Assembly (NCBI GenBank): GCA_949361645.1
Contig: OX442421.1
Location: 2,850,633 to 2,914,632 of the forward strand
DNA: 64,000 nucleotides
Origin: Spongilla lacustris
Taxonomy: Eukaryota > Porifera > Demospongiae > Spongillida > Spongillidae
Reading direction: 5' to 3'
Position numbers and translations under genes: made by a program. Below the pieces are notes generated by a model. It worked only from the letters and a program-made list of their open reading frames with translations, was not told the origin of the DNA and did not search any database. How positions within the stretch are numbered: position 1 is the stretch's first letter; each line of letters opens with the position of its first letter. Below, piece after piece: positions 49,510 through 60,998 of this stretch.

Positions 49510-50500
49510 GGATGGTGTACTCTGAGAATTCTCCATTACTCAAGGCTGGGGTACAAGTCGCCTATAATTGGGAAGATGGCTTTGCCGGCGGGAAGACCTG
49601 CCAATGGCTGCCATGTTCACGCGCAAATGTGCGCATCAGTTTCTAAAGCGATTCTACGAGACGGGAACAATCAGTAGGAACTAAGGACCGGCGTCAAAGA
49701 TAACCTCCGCAGTAAAAACAAGCAGATGCAGCTGGACGATGAAACAACTGCATTTCAGCTTTACCATATCTATTGCTCTTCATGCATCAGTGGGATACAA
49801 CATTCATCGAAGGACCATTTCCGTTGCAGAACGTCTCTGGTTTGGACATTTCGAGGCAGCCCATACTGTCAGCTAATCCGTTAAGCTAATAGACACAAGC
49901 GCTTGGGTTGGGCGCGACAAAATTTGAACGATGCATTTGATAACGTTATTCGGACTGAAGAATGTATAGTGTCCAGCTCGAGAGGTTCTGTTGTGGCAAG
50001 ATAGGAATGGCACCAAAATTAAAGCCAAGGTATAGTAAATTGAATTGATTTATACAATAACTTTAATTATGTATATTCATGATCAATTAGGGCTAAACAC
50101 CCCACAAAGGTTCACGTCTGGGCTGGAATCAGTTTAAAAGGCTATGCAAATTTCAGGTAATATTATTTTGAAGCAGGAGCTGTTTTGGCACTGGTTCCAT
50201 CTATCAACACTCTATTTCCTGGTGATGATGGACAACGACCCTAAACATACGTCCCGCTATGCACAAGCTGACAAGCATGGATGGCAGAAAACCGAATCAA
50301 CTGATGGAGAACTCCACAATAGTGTCACGAGCTGAAAGAATATATCAGACGAGTTGTAAAGCCAACGATTAAGCAGGAGCTGATTGACGGAATAATAGCC
50401 TTTTGGCAAACAGTTGATCAATCAAAGTGTAGAAGATAGATTAGGCATTTACGAAAGATTATACCTAAAGTTATTGAGCATAATGGACAGGCAAATGGTT
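49510..50500 (+). pseudogene. Decayed Tc1/mariner-type transposase
   Basis: Short conserved blocks appear in order, spread over different frames: FLKRFYETGTISR (helix-turn-helix region), LGYNI, a WAR-type motif, VHVWAGISLKGYANF, MDNDPKHTSR (the second catalytic aspartate with its typical DNDPKHTS context), KEYIRR and VIEHNGQANGF near the C-terminus. Stops and frameshifts break the frame many times. A GTATAG...ATTAG interval at about 50030-50092 between two conserved blocks looks like an intron or small insertion. Such proteins catalyse cut-and-paste transposition at TA sites. This copy cannot be functional. Confidence 0.85.
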
Positions 50501-50762
50501 TTGTTTATTTAATGCTGTACTGTATTAAAACAAATATATGTTAACGCCCGCGGAACGATATAAACGCCCACTGCAATCCGGTGCGCATGTGCATTATTTA
50601 AAATGAAAAGATTATTAATAGCTAGATGACTCTGTCCTTTCGATCGTATTGAAAGATCGGTAGAAAACTCGATCAGAAAATGGCTTCTGCCCCTCCCTAG
50701 CTATGTGTACCCAGCCAGCCGTAAGTTCTATGGTTTTACGGTGTGTGGTGCTTGCGTGTACC

Positions 50763-51069
50763 CAGGGCCGGTGAGAGTCGTAGTGAAGCCCGGGGTAACG
50801 TATCATTTGAGGCCCCATAAGCCCTGAAAATACGAGCGAGGGGGGGGGGGGGGGGGGTCCCCCTTGAGATTGGCCAAATATGAGTTTTTATACATCCGTA
50901 GTACAGATATGTACATTTAAACTGCATACCACTCTTTAGCCATAATACAAAAAATTTTGGACCGCCAGGCCCCCTATTATACCCTGGGGCCCCTATTATA
51001 CCTGGGGGCCCAGGGTAAGTAACCCCGCTTACCCCCCCCCCCCCCCCCCCCCCCCTCTCACCGGCCCAG
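50763..51069. mobile_element. hAT-like MITE with paired G and C runs
   Basis: The left tip CAGGGCCGGTGAGAG is answered by the right tip CTCTCACCGGCCCAG. The interior has a run of about 18 G near 50840, repeated 'ccccctattatacc' units at 50970-51005 and a run of 24 C at 51032-51055. No coding frame. Flanking 8-mers match only partly, so the target duplication is unconfirmed. Confidence 0.6.
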
Positions 51070-51079
51070 TGTGTGACGA

Positions 51080-51640
51080 CTGGTAGGCCTACCGCCTACA
51101 TGAGTGTATGTGTGTATACCGACCGGTACATGAGTGTTTCTATGTACCGGTATGTATGTGTGTAGGTGTACATATGTGTAGGAATGTGTATAGGATGTGT
51201 GGTAAATGACTGTAGTTGTGGTGTATATGTGTAGGGTGTAGGGGTGTGTGTGGTGCATGTGTATAGGTGCGTATAGTGCATGTGTGTAGGATGTGTGTTG
51301 AGTTGTGTGTAGCAGTGTGTGGTGCATGTGTGTGGATATGAGTAGTGCATGTGTGTAGTTGTGTGTGTTGCATGCATGTAGGTGTGTAGTGTATGTGTGT
51401 AGGGGTGTGTAGTGCATGTGTAGGGTATGGGTGTCTAGTGTGTAGTGTGGTACAAACCAGTGTGTAGGTGTGTGGCACAAGTGTAATTGTGTGGTACAAA
51501 TGGGGTGGGTGTGACACGTACATGAGAATAAGTGTGGCATGTGGTGCATGTGTGTAGGTCTGTAGGCTAGTGTGTTTAGTACAAGTGTGTAGGTGTGGCT
51601 ATGTCAAACTATGTGTCTGTGTATGATATACATGTGTGGT
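51080..51640 (+). repeat. TG-rich imperfect microsatellite
   Basis: About 560 bp of irregular 'gtgtgtag' and 'gtgcatgtgtg' units. On the minus strand it gives His/Thr-rich open frames of up to 163 codons, which are low-complexity artefacts. Confidence 0.85.
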
Positions 51641-52388
51641 GGTATATCTATCTATGTCGGTTTACTTTATGTATCTTCTTAATCACAACTGTCCAATCTG
51701 TGCAGAAGGTGTATGTGGAGAAAGGGAGTGTTAAGCACTTTGTACAGTCTACACTCTCCCTCCAACTTGCCTCCCCTCCCCACCCTTGCCCTCGTCTCTT
51801 ACCCAGTAACCCTTGTCTCCCTCTTGTTGACTCCCACATGTCAGTGGTGTGTTGTTACCTCAATAAGTATAAGTAACCGTTTGTATAGGTGCATTAGGTG
51901 GGAAGTGGATTGTTGCTCTCAATATGTGTGTCCCCTCTCCCACCCCTCTCATCCCCCTCCATCCCATTCTCTAAATTTCACCTCACCTTTCCTTAAGTAC
52001 TGACCATAAGGTATGACAGGGTGCTACCCTGAGAGAATTTGAAAGTAGAGATCTGGTCCTAAATAGATCTGTGCACTGTGCATGGTTGGAATGAGGATTA
52101 ACCATTGAAATGTGGTCATACAATGGCTCAACCTTAACCCTCATCACACTTCAAAAAAGCATATGTGCACAGTGTACGTATTCTTTTTTCTATTGCTGTA
52201 AAGTATCCCAGCCCAAGAGACGGTAAATCAACCTACACCTCTGGAAAGGATTTTTGGTAGGTCTATGTGTTTTAAGGGTATTTGATGAACGGGTGATTGT
52301 GTTACTAATTTGATCCTGTCCTTGGGCCCCACCCCCAACTGATGTGTGCTAATAATGTTTCGTTACTATCAATACTTATATCCAACAG

Positions 52389-52640
52389 CATCTCATTAAG
52401 AAACTTGCTGCTCTGAAGAGGTGTAGAACTGTGTACTTGATGGACAATTTATTGTGCGAACATCCATTTTTTATTTATCTGAATGACCCTGTGTTACCGT
52501 ATTACAAGGGTAGGAGGTCCCTAGCCAGATGGCGCTGGAGATCAATGAGACCAGTGTTATGTTCAATACAGCCCTGTATGTCTGTGAACCGGACAAGCTC
52601 ACAGCAATGGTGGGAGGCCAATCTTGATAAGGTGTCCTAG
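52389..52640 (+). CDS. Exon-like open stretch, unrecognised
   Basis: After an acceptor-like 'tatccaacag' the frame opens with HLIKKLAALKRCRTVYLMDN and ends at TAG (52638-52640). Basic and aromatic residues (RRSLARWRWRSMRP) follow. No family is recognised, and no matching donor exon was found. Confidence 0.25.
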   Translation, partial: HLIKKLAALKRCRTVYLMDNLLCEHPFFIYLNDPVLPYYKGRRSLARWRWRSMRPVLCSIQPCMSVNRTSSQQWWEANLDKVS

Positions 52641-53417
52641 CTCCCCAGCTCCCTAATTCTTTTTTTAAGAGCTACTGCTAAGCTACGATTTTGGACTGAG
52701 CAATGAAACTTTTAAACTCCTCCATGGCTCCATAACTTCTCCCTGCTGAACATATGATCTCAGCATTTGTGGTTTACAATTGCAGCTGCATTTTGTCAAG
52801 TGAGCCATATAAGGCAATAGTCTACACCCATAGAACAGATTCATATCAGTACGTAGGTGTGATAAATAGTCAATTCTGGTTTTGGTGACTCGGAACTTCC
52901 CGATATATGTACAGTGTACAAACACGCTCAGACCATAGATCTTTTCTTCTAAGACTTCTTTGTAAAAGATAACGTGACATTAAGGTTAAGTTTTCCTTGT
53001 AAAAGTATTAAATGTTAACTATTTATTACGCAGGTTTATGCATGTAAATGCACGCGAAGACTAGTACCTTGAATTATTGACAATCCAAACAGGTCCCTTC
53101 AAAACTACAACCATTTATATGATTACACACTGACTTTGTACTCTAAACAACCGAAATATAATAGCGCGCATGCAGTTGAACTCATCGATGCTTCCTATAG
53201 CTAATCGCAGTTTTATGTGCATTGTATTGTGCCCCGCCCCCATCGCCATCACGATCCAGGAATTGAGCATCTTGCAGGAAACAAGCTTTCTACAGTAATT
53301 AATCTTATACGCTGCAGCTTAGCTTAAATATTAACGAGGCATAACCTTATAAATCATTATATTGGATTTTGTGTTCATTGAATGATTGATCAAGTGTTTG
53401 GTTGTCAATCATTACAG

Positions 53418-54230
53418 GTTGACATACCATCAGTGATCAGTTCCCCAATGACACTCATGTAAAACCATGCATAGCTGTTGGTCTAGTATATCAGCACACT
53501 GAGCAAGTGGTCATGACATTGAGAGATGTATGGTTTTCATTATAGGTTGATATCTAGCTTCCCCAAGAAAGGCCTGGGGACCAACTATGCCTTTGTGACA
53601 CACTCTGAACCCAATGACACTCATGTAAAATCATGCATAGCTGTTGGCCTAGTGTATCAGCACACTGAGCAAGTGGTCATGACATCGAGAGATGTGTGGT
53701 TTTCACTATAGGTTGATATCTAGCTTCCTCAAGAAAGGCCTGGGGACAAACTATGCCTTTGTGACACACTCTGAACCCAATGACACTCATGTAAAATCAT
53801 GCATAGCTGTTGGCCTAGTGTATCAGCACACTGAGCAAGTAGTCATGACATCGAGAGATGTGTGGTTTTCACTATAGGTTGATATCTAGCTTCCTCAAGA
53901 AAGGCCTGGGGACCAACTATGCCTTTGTGACACACTCTGAACCCAATGACACTTATGTAAAACCATGCATAGCTGTTGGCCTAGTGTATCAGCACACTGA
54001 GCAAGTGGTCATGACATTGAGAGATGTGTGGTTTTCACTATAGGTTGATATCTAGCTTCCTCAAGAAAGGCCTGGGGACCAACTATGCCTTTGTGACACA
54101 CTCTGAACCCAATGACACATATGTAAAACCATGCATAGCTGTTGGCCTAGTGTATCAGCACACTGAGCAAGTGATCATGACATTGAGAGATGTGTCGTTT
54201 TCACTATAGGTTGATATCTAGCTTCCTCTA
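53418..54230 (+). repeat. 166-bp tandem repeat, about 4.8 copies
   Basis: Units start near 53526, 53692, 53858 and 54024, exactly 166 bp apart. A shorter first unit precedes them and a partial unit follows. Units differ by a few bases. Each has the same 61-codon frame (core KKGLGTNYAFVTHSEPNDTH) ending in a stop, and each contains 'tttcactatag' before 'gttgatatc', which resembles a splice acceptor. Because 166 is not a multiple of three, the frame cannot run through several units without splicing. Confidence 0.9.
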
Positions 54231-54352
54231 CTAGTGACAGCTAGCCAACGTTCATAATTACAATAAAAGATGCACATGAGAATGTACCAGAAAATAAGTC
54301 AGACATGTGCTTCATTGGTATCTTTCTTTTCTTTTGTCTTGCCCTCTTGCAG

Positions 54353-54501
54353 GCCGGCCCAATAGCCTGAACAGTCTTTCCGTAATTCACAATCCCCGAA
54401 TGTGTTTAGAGTCACATGCTAGTGGCTCCTACATAGGAGGTGTGGCCTCACTATGTAGGGCACATGCACACACAGGTGATCCAGCATATATGGCTCTATG
54501 A
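54353..54501 (+). CDS. Candidate terminal exon, unrecognised
   Basis: A very strong acceptor (pyrimidine-rich 'tcttgccctcttgcag') precedes a phase-1 open stretch with residues RPNSLNSLSVIHNPRMCLES and SYIGGVASLCRAHA, ending at TGA 54499-54501. It lies 120 bp after the 166-bp repeats, whose units also carry acceptor-like ends. They may belong to one transcription unit, but this is inference. Confidence 0.4.
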
Positions 54502-55721
54502 GTAAACGAACTTAGGTTTCACCAATCTATCATAATCAAACTTGTTTGATATTACAACAAAATCTCTTTTTTAAAAACCAATGCAACACATTGGACAGCC
54601 ATGTCTAATGCACCTGCAATAACAAAAGCACCATCACAAGAATCAAAGTACACTCTTCAGAGTAGTTTCACAAGTGTTCATATAACTCATTGAATGAGAA
54701 GGTCACATTGGAACCTACTGAGGGGGTAGACAGAATAGAGTAAATGAAATGGTACATACAGACCACTAGCATAACACATACACACACATACACATACACA
54801 CATATGAAATGGACCATGTACCTAATGGATTAACTTAGCTAAAGAGGAATTCTTAATGGAACACAATGGCCCCTGCTACCAACATGGCATTAGTCTGGTC
54901 TGACTGCCACAACCTCCCCCCCCCCCCCCCCCCCCCCCCCGATCCACCCCAAGACAAACCCACAACAAGCAGTGTGGCCTGTGGACCAGATTGAGAGCGC
55001 CCCACCGGCCAGGATAGAGGCGTAGTATGGCGCCTACAACTACGGGGAAGGGGGGGGGGGGGGGGGGGGGGGGTATTAATAGGCTAGCCAGACAGATTGG
55101 TTTAGCCACACTTGAGGATAAGCACATAGCCAAAATATAATTCCCCCATATAATACCTTGATGTCTAGTGACATGAACAGATGGAGTGCATAGTGTGAGC
55201 CAGGAACAGGGGTCACCATAAATCATATTCATTCTATCATAAAAGTTATGATAGCTGGAAAAAATGCTATAGTAACACCCTGTTGTGTGGTGTTTAATGT
55301 ATATTTCTAGGTGCACAGTTGAACTGGTGTGTATGGACACTGGATAAAGAAAATAATGATTAACAGGAATGCCAACATCTCAAGCTTTAATGTATACTCC
55401 ATACTCCAGTGTAAACCGAAAATACCTTGTGTCAGCAGCTATCATAATTTCCCACACCACAGGCATCACAATCAGATAACTGCACAGCTGCAATACATGT
55501 ACATGTACACAGGTAGACTGATATGGTGTACATGTACATAGGTCTAATAATTGCACAATTTTGTTCTCCAGTGACCTTCCTTTAATATTGCACACTGAAG
55601 ACAGCAAGTTACCCTAAGCTTATAGACACTATTGACAACAATCCAAGGCTGTAAAGTCAGTTAACTCAGTGGCTGACTACCCCCAGGTGCAGCTATAAAA
55701 CAGTGAACCCAATACACTCAC

Positions 55722-56259
55722 AGCCAATAATTGGACTCCAAGAGAACTCTAGCCGTAATGCGGGCAATAGATGCTGGAGATCTAAAATCTTGCAAAAGAA
55801 CAAATTTGCTGAGCTGCTGCATACCAGCATGGGATGCCTGCACATAAGCACTAATAATTATTATAGGTCACAATACCTATAATGGCATACCTTCTGTACA
55901 GCTCCTGTTTGGTATGGCAGTGTCTTGGCTGGGATTCCAAAAATGCTGCACATTTTTGACAAAACGCTTGCATGTATAAATTAACCACAATTGAAATGTG
56001 CTTACATTTCATTGTAGTTAAATATCCTTCCTTGAACGATGTATAGGATATATTGACATTTGGTAAAGGCTACATGTGACACAAAAGCCATGAGTGTATG
56101 TGTGTGCATATGTAAGTATGAGTATGAATCACACTTAGATGTGCAACACACATGTATGAACACACATACCAATGACCTTCCAATATCGAAAATGGCCATG
56201 CAGGCATGCAAAGCTACAGTGGAGAGAACAACAGCCATGCAGACGTACATGTACGTTTC

Positions 56260-56290
<31 letters not shown>

Positions 56291-56560
56291 TCAGATTAAT
56301 CGATATTATTATTATCAATAGGCATACATGTACCGGGTATATGTACTAGTATTTCAGATTACAAGCAATAACCCTGTATAAATATTACAATACATTTTAC
56401 TCTGCAGACCCTCACCCCGATCATGGTACTCAAGGGAAGCTTTCACGAAATCCACCATCTCGTCCGATTCTAATCGTTGCACACCCTCCGTCCACGCCTC
56501 TGACGAAGGTTGGTAAATGGAATTGCACAGTGCAGTCGTAGCAGCGGTGTTATTCGGGAC
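55722..56560 (-). CDS. Part of an unrecognised minus-strand gene, three exons
   Basis: Exons 56560-56416, 55928-55891 and 55837-55722 have GT-AG borders and join in phase. The first has a CTAAC branch-point-like motif 20-odd bases before its acceptor. It reads NNTAATTALCNSIYQPSSEA, then WTEGVQRLESDEMVDFVKAS. The next two join as AKTLPYQTGAVQK and ASHAGMQQLSKFVLLQ, then SIARITARVLLESNYW. This is helical, ordinary-looking cytoplasmic protein, but I cannot name the family. Start and end exons are not identified. The stop-free phase agreement across three short exons supports a real gene. The middle exon is the weakest call, as an alternative acceptor lies 15-20 bases upstream. Confidence 0.55.
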
Positions 56561-57340
56561 CTACCAAGTCGAGGATGAACGTTAGCACGTTAGCCAGGGT
56601 AGCCGCTGAGGCGCTGACAAGAGAAATCAATTATCGATGATCATGCAACATAACAATCCCTGCTTACAATACTAGTAGAAAATCTGCAGCGACATGATTT
56701 CGGCTTGACTCAGGATGTAATTTACAGGTACTTTTGACGTTTAAGCCTTACATCTCGAAGACGTAGTAATATTAATTCAAACGCTGAAATGGAAATGTTC
56801 TGGTATTGGTGGTTAGGTCTAGAATAATATGAGTTACCTTTTGCGGTTGGACCGTTTTTAAAAAAGGCGTTTCGTTTAGACGAAACGATATCTGCATATG
56901 TACGTGTCGTTTAAACGGTTTTCGAAATCGTTCATCCGATCGTTTCTACTTAGTTTACACCTCGTTTGTTCTTAGTTCAAACGGTGCGTTTTCCCCCCGT
57001 TTTGTTGTGACGAAATGTAACCTTTATCGCGTCCCCTACTGTATAGCAAGTGTTGTATGTATGAGTTTATTATTCATTTATATATATACATAATAGTATA
57101 TAGTAATATGCATAAAAAAAGAATATGAACATGAAACACATACAATAACACACAAAACACACACAAACTACTACAGAAGCTACTAAATATATATTATATA
57201 CAAAAGAAACATGAGAATGGGTGCTAAAATTCATTCTGGCAGGTATGGAAGCCCAGCTCCATCTTCAATCTCCATCCTTCTCCTCCATTTCACTCTACTG
57301 CCGCGAATAATTACATTTTTATATAATTATATATATAATA

Positions 57341-58164
57341 ATTGGGACAGTTTCCGCGAAAATGTCCGAGTTTTATAACATTATAATCTTATAAAAATAC
57401 TTCTTGTTTGAATCGCTATATCTTCCGAACGCTAAACGCTATCGACTTCCTATTTTCGAAAGTTCATATTACACCATTTTTCTATGACAAATTACATTTT
57501 GGAGTCTTGTACTTGCTCCATGCCAGTATTGCAACGTTCGATACCCGACCAGGTTAAAACCCGCCATAACTTTAGGTAGGAGTAATCAAATCGCTTCAAA
57601 TTCGGTTTGTAGGTACAGAGGTCCTATACTTATCGATTTGTTCTGTTCGTTAATTTTTATGCCATCCGTTACGAAGATACAGCTGAACAAACTACGTCCA
57701 CTTTATCCCGCTCGATTCGTGCCAATGATTTTGGCAAATCGCGTCCCGCTCAATGTATGGGGAGGCGGTTGTTATATCATAGGCGCGAAACGAGCGGGAA
57801 AAAGTGCACGTAGTTTGTTCAACTGTATCTCCGTAACGGATGGCATAAAAATTAGCGAACAGTACAAATCGATAGGTATAGGACCTCTGTACCTACAAAC
57901 CAAATTTGAAGCGATTTGATTACTCCTACCCAAAGTTATGACGGGTTTGAACCCGGTCGGGTATCGAACGTTGCAATACTGGCATGGAGCAAGTGCAAGA
58001 CTCCAAAATGTAATTTATCATAGCGAAATGGTGTAGCATGAACTTTTGAAAATAGAAAGTCGATACCGTTTAGCGTTCGGAAGATATAGCGACTCAAACA
58101 AGAAGCATTTTTATAAGATTATAATGTTATAAAACTCGGACATTTTCGCGGAAACTGTCCCAAT
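57341..58164. mobile_element. Long foldback (hairpin) element
   Basis: Two arms of about 390 bp are inverted copies of each other at roughly 90 percent identity, separated by a ~45-bp loop near 57731-57775. The tips are AATTGGGACAGTTTCCGCG and its reverse complement. The flanking 5-mer ATAAT occurs on both sides, consistent with a target duplication. A 93-codon frame across the loop is not convincing. A transcript through it would fold into a long double-stranded RNA. Confidence 0.85.
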
Positions 58165-58216
58165 TATAATTATATATATGCGCATATGCATTAATTATTA
58201 ATGTGTAGTTATAGTA

Positions 58217-60788
58217 CTACAGTGTATAGTAACATTCATGATCGAAAGGTAGGCCCTGCAAATAGGCAATCATTGAGAGACGACCCATTGCTCCTTGCGG
58301 ACGCATCGTAAAAATGCACAATTTGCTTGTCTGCTTGTCTTCCTTAATCACGGCATGATGAGGGAGATAATGTGTTATTCCCATTGATCCAATGTCAGAG
58401 GGATCAACCACATCTACTATGCCTCGTCTGATCTGTTCTTGAATGATCTCATCGTATTGTGTCAAGATGTGTGGTGTTTGCCTAAGCCTCTTCAGTAGAT
58501 TAAATAGACGTTTTTGGCTTAGGTCAAAGTTGTCTGGGAGCAAACACGGGGTGATTTCCAGGGAAGTCGAACACAGTAACGACCATTGTTGAATGATACG
58601 CTTTCCATGAAGTTGTCGTAGACAGAAGTCTCGCATTCTTTAATCCCCAGTGTCTCGAGGTCCCCAAATGCTTGTAGTCGATTAGATTCGCAATTTCTTG
58701 CTGAGCCGAACAAACAGATGCATCCACCTTCATCATGTGAACAGTGCTCAAACAAATCACAGTTGGTTCAAGGGTGAGACCTAGTACAGGACCAGATAAG
58801 ACCCATCCAAATGCTGTTTCGATTGCAGTAGGACCAGCTATGCCCTTCACGACCTTCCCTGTGACAATCTTCCAGTATTGGTCCACTCCTATTAGGATAC
58901 CCACTTCCAGGCAGTCCTTCCCATCACTCGAGTCAGCAAGGTCTAGTCCAGACAAATACTGGAATCAGCTGGTAGCATAATTGATAGGCTGTCCTGTTAG
59001 CGGCTCACAGATGGTTGGAATTGACAGCAAAGATAAACACATGTCTAGTCCACCTCTTGTCATCATGCTGAGGTCAACTAAACTGCACACCTGAATCTTC
59101 CCTTCATCAGCAGCAAATGTTTTCACTAGTAAGGTTTCCTTGCTATTCTCCTTATGTCCTAGCTGATTGCATAACTTGCTCGAGATGTAAGACCTTTGGC
59201 TTCCGCTATCCAGCAAGACCCTAGTTTGAATCACAGGGGTTGGTTTTTCAGGAGCCTTGACCCTAACGCACGCAGTCTGTAACAGTACTGGTGTCTTCGT
59301 GCTGATGTACATAGAGACAACAGCTGACGGTCGCCCGTTGGATCCAGTTGGTTCATTGTTGGCTCGTACTTGGCCAGTAGGAGCAGCATTCCGAACTGTC
59401 TGTTGACTTGCTTGGGTTGCGTCTTGTGGTCCATTGGTTTTAGGTCTGGAACAGATGCTCAAATGGTGTCTTCCTCCACAGTTTGAACACTTGCTTGGCG
59501 ACCGACAATCCCTTCCTATGTGGCCCTTCTTCAAGCAGTTGTAACACCTTCCAGCCTTAACTAATATCCGCTTCCTCTCTCCAACATCTGTCACACTTCC
59601 ACAATCAGAAGATGGATGAGGTTGACTGCAAAATGAGCAAGCAATAGAAGAGTTGTTGGACAGCAATGCCGATGCAGTCACTGAACCTTCTCTGGGCTGC
59701 TTCCTTACAGGTGATGTCACAGTCACAGTTGCAGTTGCTTGCTCCCTCGCACTTATCTCCTTCTCCACAACCTTCATGATCGCGTCCAGATCCAGATCTT
59801 CACCTGTAACCTCCTTACTGATTGACACGCGAATTTCTTGGGGAAGTTTATTCATGACAACCGACGACAGTAGACTCCCGTAGGAAGTTGATGGAATTCC
59901 AAGTGAACGCAGGCTCCTTGTATGTGTTTCCACCAAGTCGTACAACCGCCGCAGCCCCTTTAGGTTGTGGTTTGACGTCACAGCCTCCAGACCCATCAGT
60001 GCATCCATATGTTTAGTGACGATTTGCTAACGATTGCCAAACCGTTTGGTCAGTATGGTCACAGCTTCATTGTAGTTCGCTTCACTAAGTGTGAGGCCTG
60101 CTATTGCTGCGGCAGCAGAACCTTCCAGCAAGGAGTTCAGGTAATTGAACTTGTCAATCAATGTAATTTCATCGTTCTCATGAATGGAGGATTTGAAGGA
60201 TTCCCAGAAAGGCGTCCACGATGTCAGATCGCCGTTGAACTTTCTCAGTGATAACTTTGGGAGTTTTACTCGTCCAATTGCTCTTGATGGCACACTAGCC
60301 TGAGCCTGAGGATCTGAAGCAGGTGTTGTCGCTTCTGCACTCGGTGTGGAGTTCGTAGGAGGAACAGGATCTGTGGTTGAAGCCTCTGGTACAGAGGGAA
60401 CATTATGCCCGACCGCATCACCTTGTTGCTGATGCACACGTGTCTCTTTATCAGCAGGCTGCAAGACTGCCTTCCTCGCGATGTCAAGTCCTGACAAGGC
60501 GTCTTGGATATCTAGGATTGCCATATCAATCCCCTCACGGTATGCATCGGCTTGCATTATCTCGTCAATTATTTCTTCCTCCTCCTTCAGTCCGTCCATG
60601 ATCTCTGCGTCCAGTTTGGATACAGTCTCTCTTTTTTCCTTCAGCGTCTGTAGCTGTTGGCCAAGTTTCGCGGAGTGCTCTCTCGGTGACGCCAACATCT
60701 CCTTCACCTCCGTGAGGATGCGTTTGAGAGACCCCTTATGTCCCGCGCGGATTCTCTTCTTCTTTACCACCAGTTCCGAATCTGCCAT
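58217..60788 (-). pseudogene. BEL/Pao-type retroelement, gag to start of RT, decayed and truncated
   Basis: From the 5' side (high coordinates): a coiled-coil gag N-terminus starting at 60788, a DUF1759-like segment (FNGDLTSWTPFWESFK), three Cys/His clusters including a CCHC knuckle (CYNCLKKGHIGRDC, CSNCGGRHHLSIC), an aspartic protease with LLDSGSQRSYIS, the segment before RT (ILIGVDQYW), and the first part of RT ending at 58217. Breaks: an in-frame TAG at 60029-60027 and TGA at 58967-58965, then at least two frameshifts between about 58700 and 58540. RT is cut off before its catalytic motif, and RNase H and integrase are absent. The order and motifs are those of BEL/Pao elements. The copy cannot move by itself. 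Confidence 0.88.
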
Positions 60789-60813
60789 TTTCAGTGCTCG
60801 TGTCTCAATTTAT

Positions 60814-60831
60814 TCCCGGCTCGAAGGACCA
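60814..60831 (-). other. Candidate primer-binding site of the BEL/Pao element
   Basis: TGGTCCTTCGAGCCGGGA on the minus strand lies 26 bases before the gag start codon. It begins with TGG, as expected for complementarity to a tRNA CCA end, and is positioned where a primer-binding site should be, just after the 5' LTR. Confidence 0.6.
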
Positions 60832-60998
60832 TATAGAATATTTCTTATTCGGGACTATACCACGAGCGATTCTAGTAGATTCCAAGCGTTCTGTCCACCG
60901 CGCACTCGACCGTTCTCAAACGCCAACTGAATAGTAATACTCACGTGCATGAATACAATTATTAGCATATGAATAATCTTAGGACTACTATCCGACAC
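60832..60998 (-). other. Possible 5' LTR remnant of the BEL/Pao element
   Basis: The stretch upstream of the primer-binding site begins TGTCGGATAGTAGTCC on the minus strand (60998) and ends at 60832. No second LTR exists in the window to confirm the limits, since the 3' half of the element is missing. The 30-bp tandem repeat beginning at 60999 might belong to it. Confidence 0.3.

Larger units (their letters stand above)
46744..57041. mobile_element. 10.3-kb interval bounded by perfect 24-bp TIRs and TATA repeats (element or two related MITEs)
   Basis: The left end starts CAGTAGGGGACGCGATAAAG and the right end (57018-57041) is the exact reverse complement over 24 bp. TATA lies immediately outside on both sides (46740-46743, 57042-57045). 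About 230 bp inside each end is rich in 'cgtttaaacga' and 'aaacgatcg' motifs. Tips starting CAG at a TA-type target fit a Tc1/mariner/pogo-like element. The size and content are unusual: several exon-like stretches and a separate decayed transposase. Alternatively two independent short MITEs in opposite orientation sit here. A degenerate right end near 46975-46998 would support that for the left one. Confidence 0.4.

Noticed and set aside
51058..51549. 163-codon His/Thr-rich protein on the minus strand
   Set aside because: Low-complexity translation of a TG microsatellite.
54876..55340. 154-codon minus-strand frame with Pro and Gly runs
   Set aside because: The frame spans a G run and a C run and has no recognisable domain, so it is probably a chance frame.
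57638..57919. 93-codon gene in the foldback element
   Set aside because: The frame crosses the hairpin arms and loop. The reverse-complement arm explains its length, and there is no domain.
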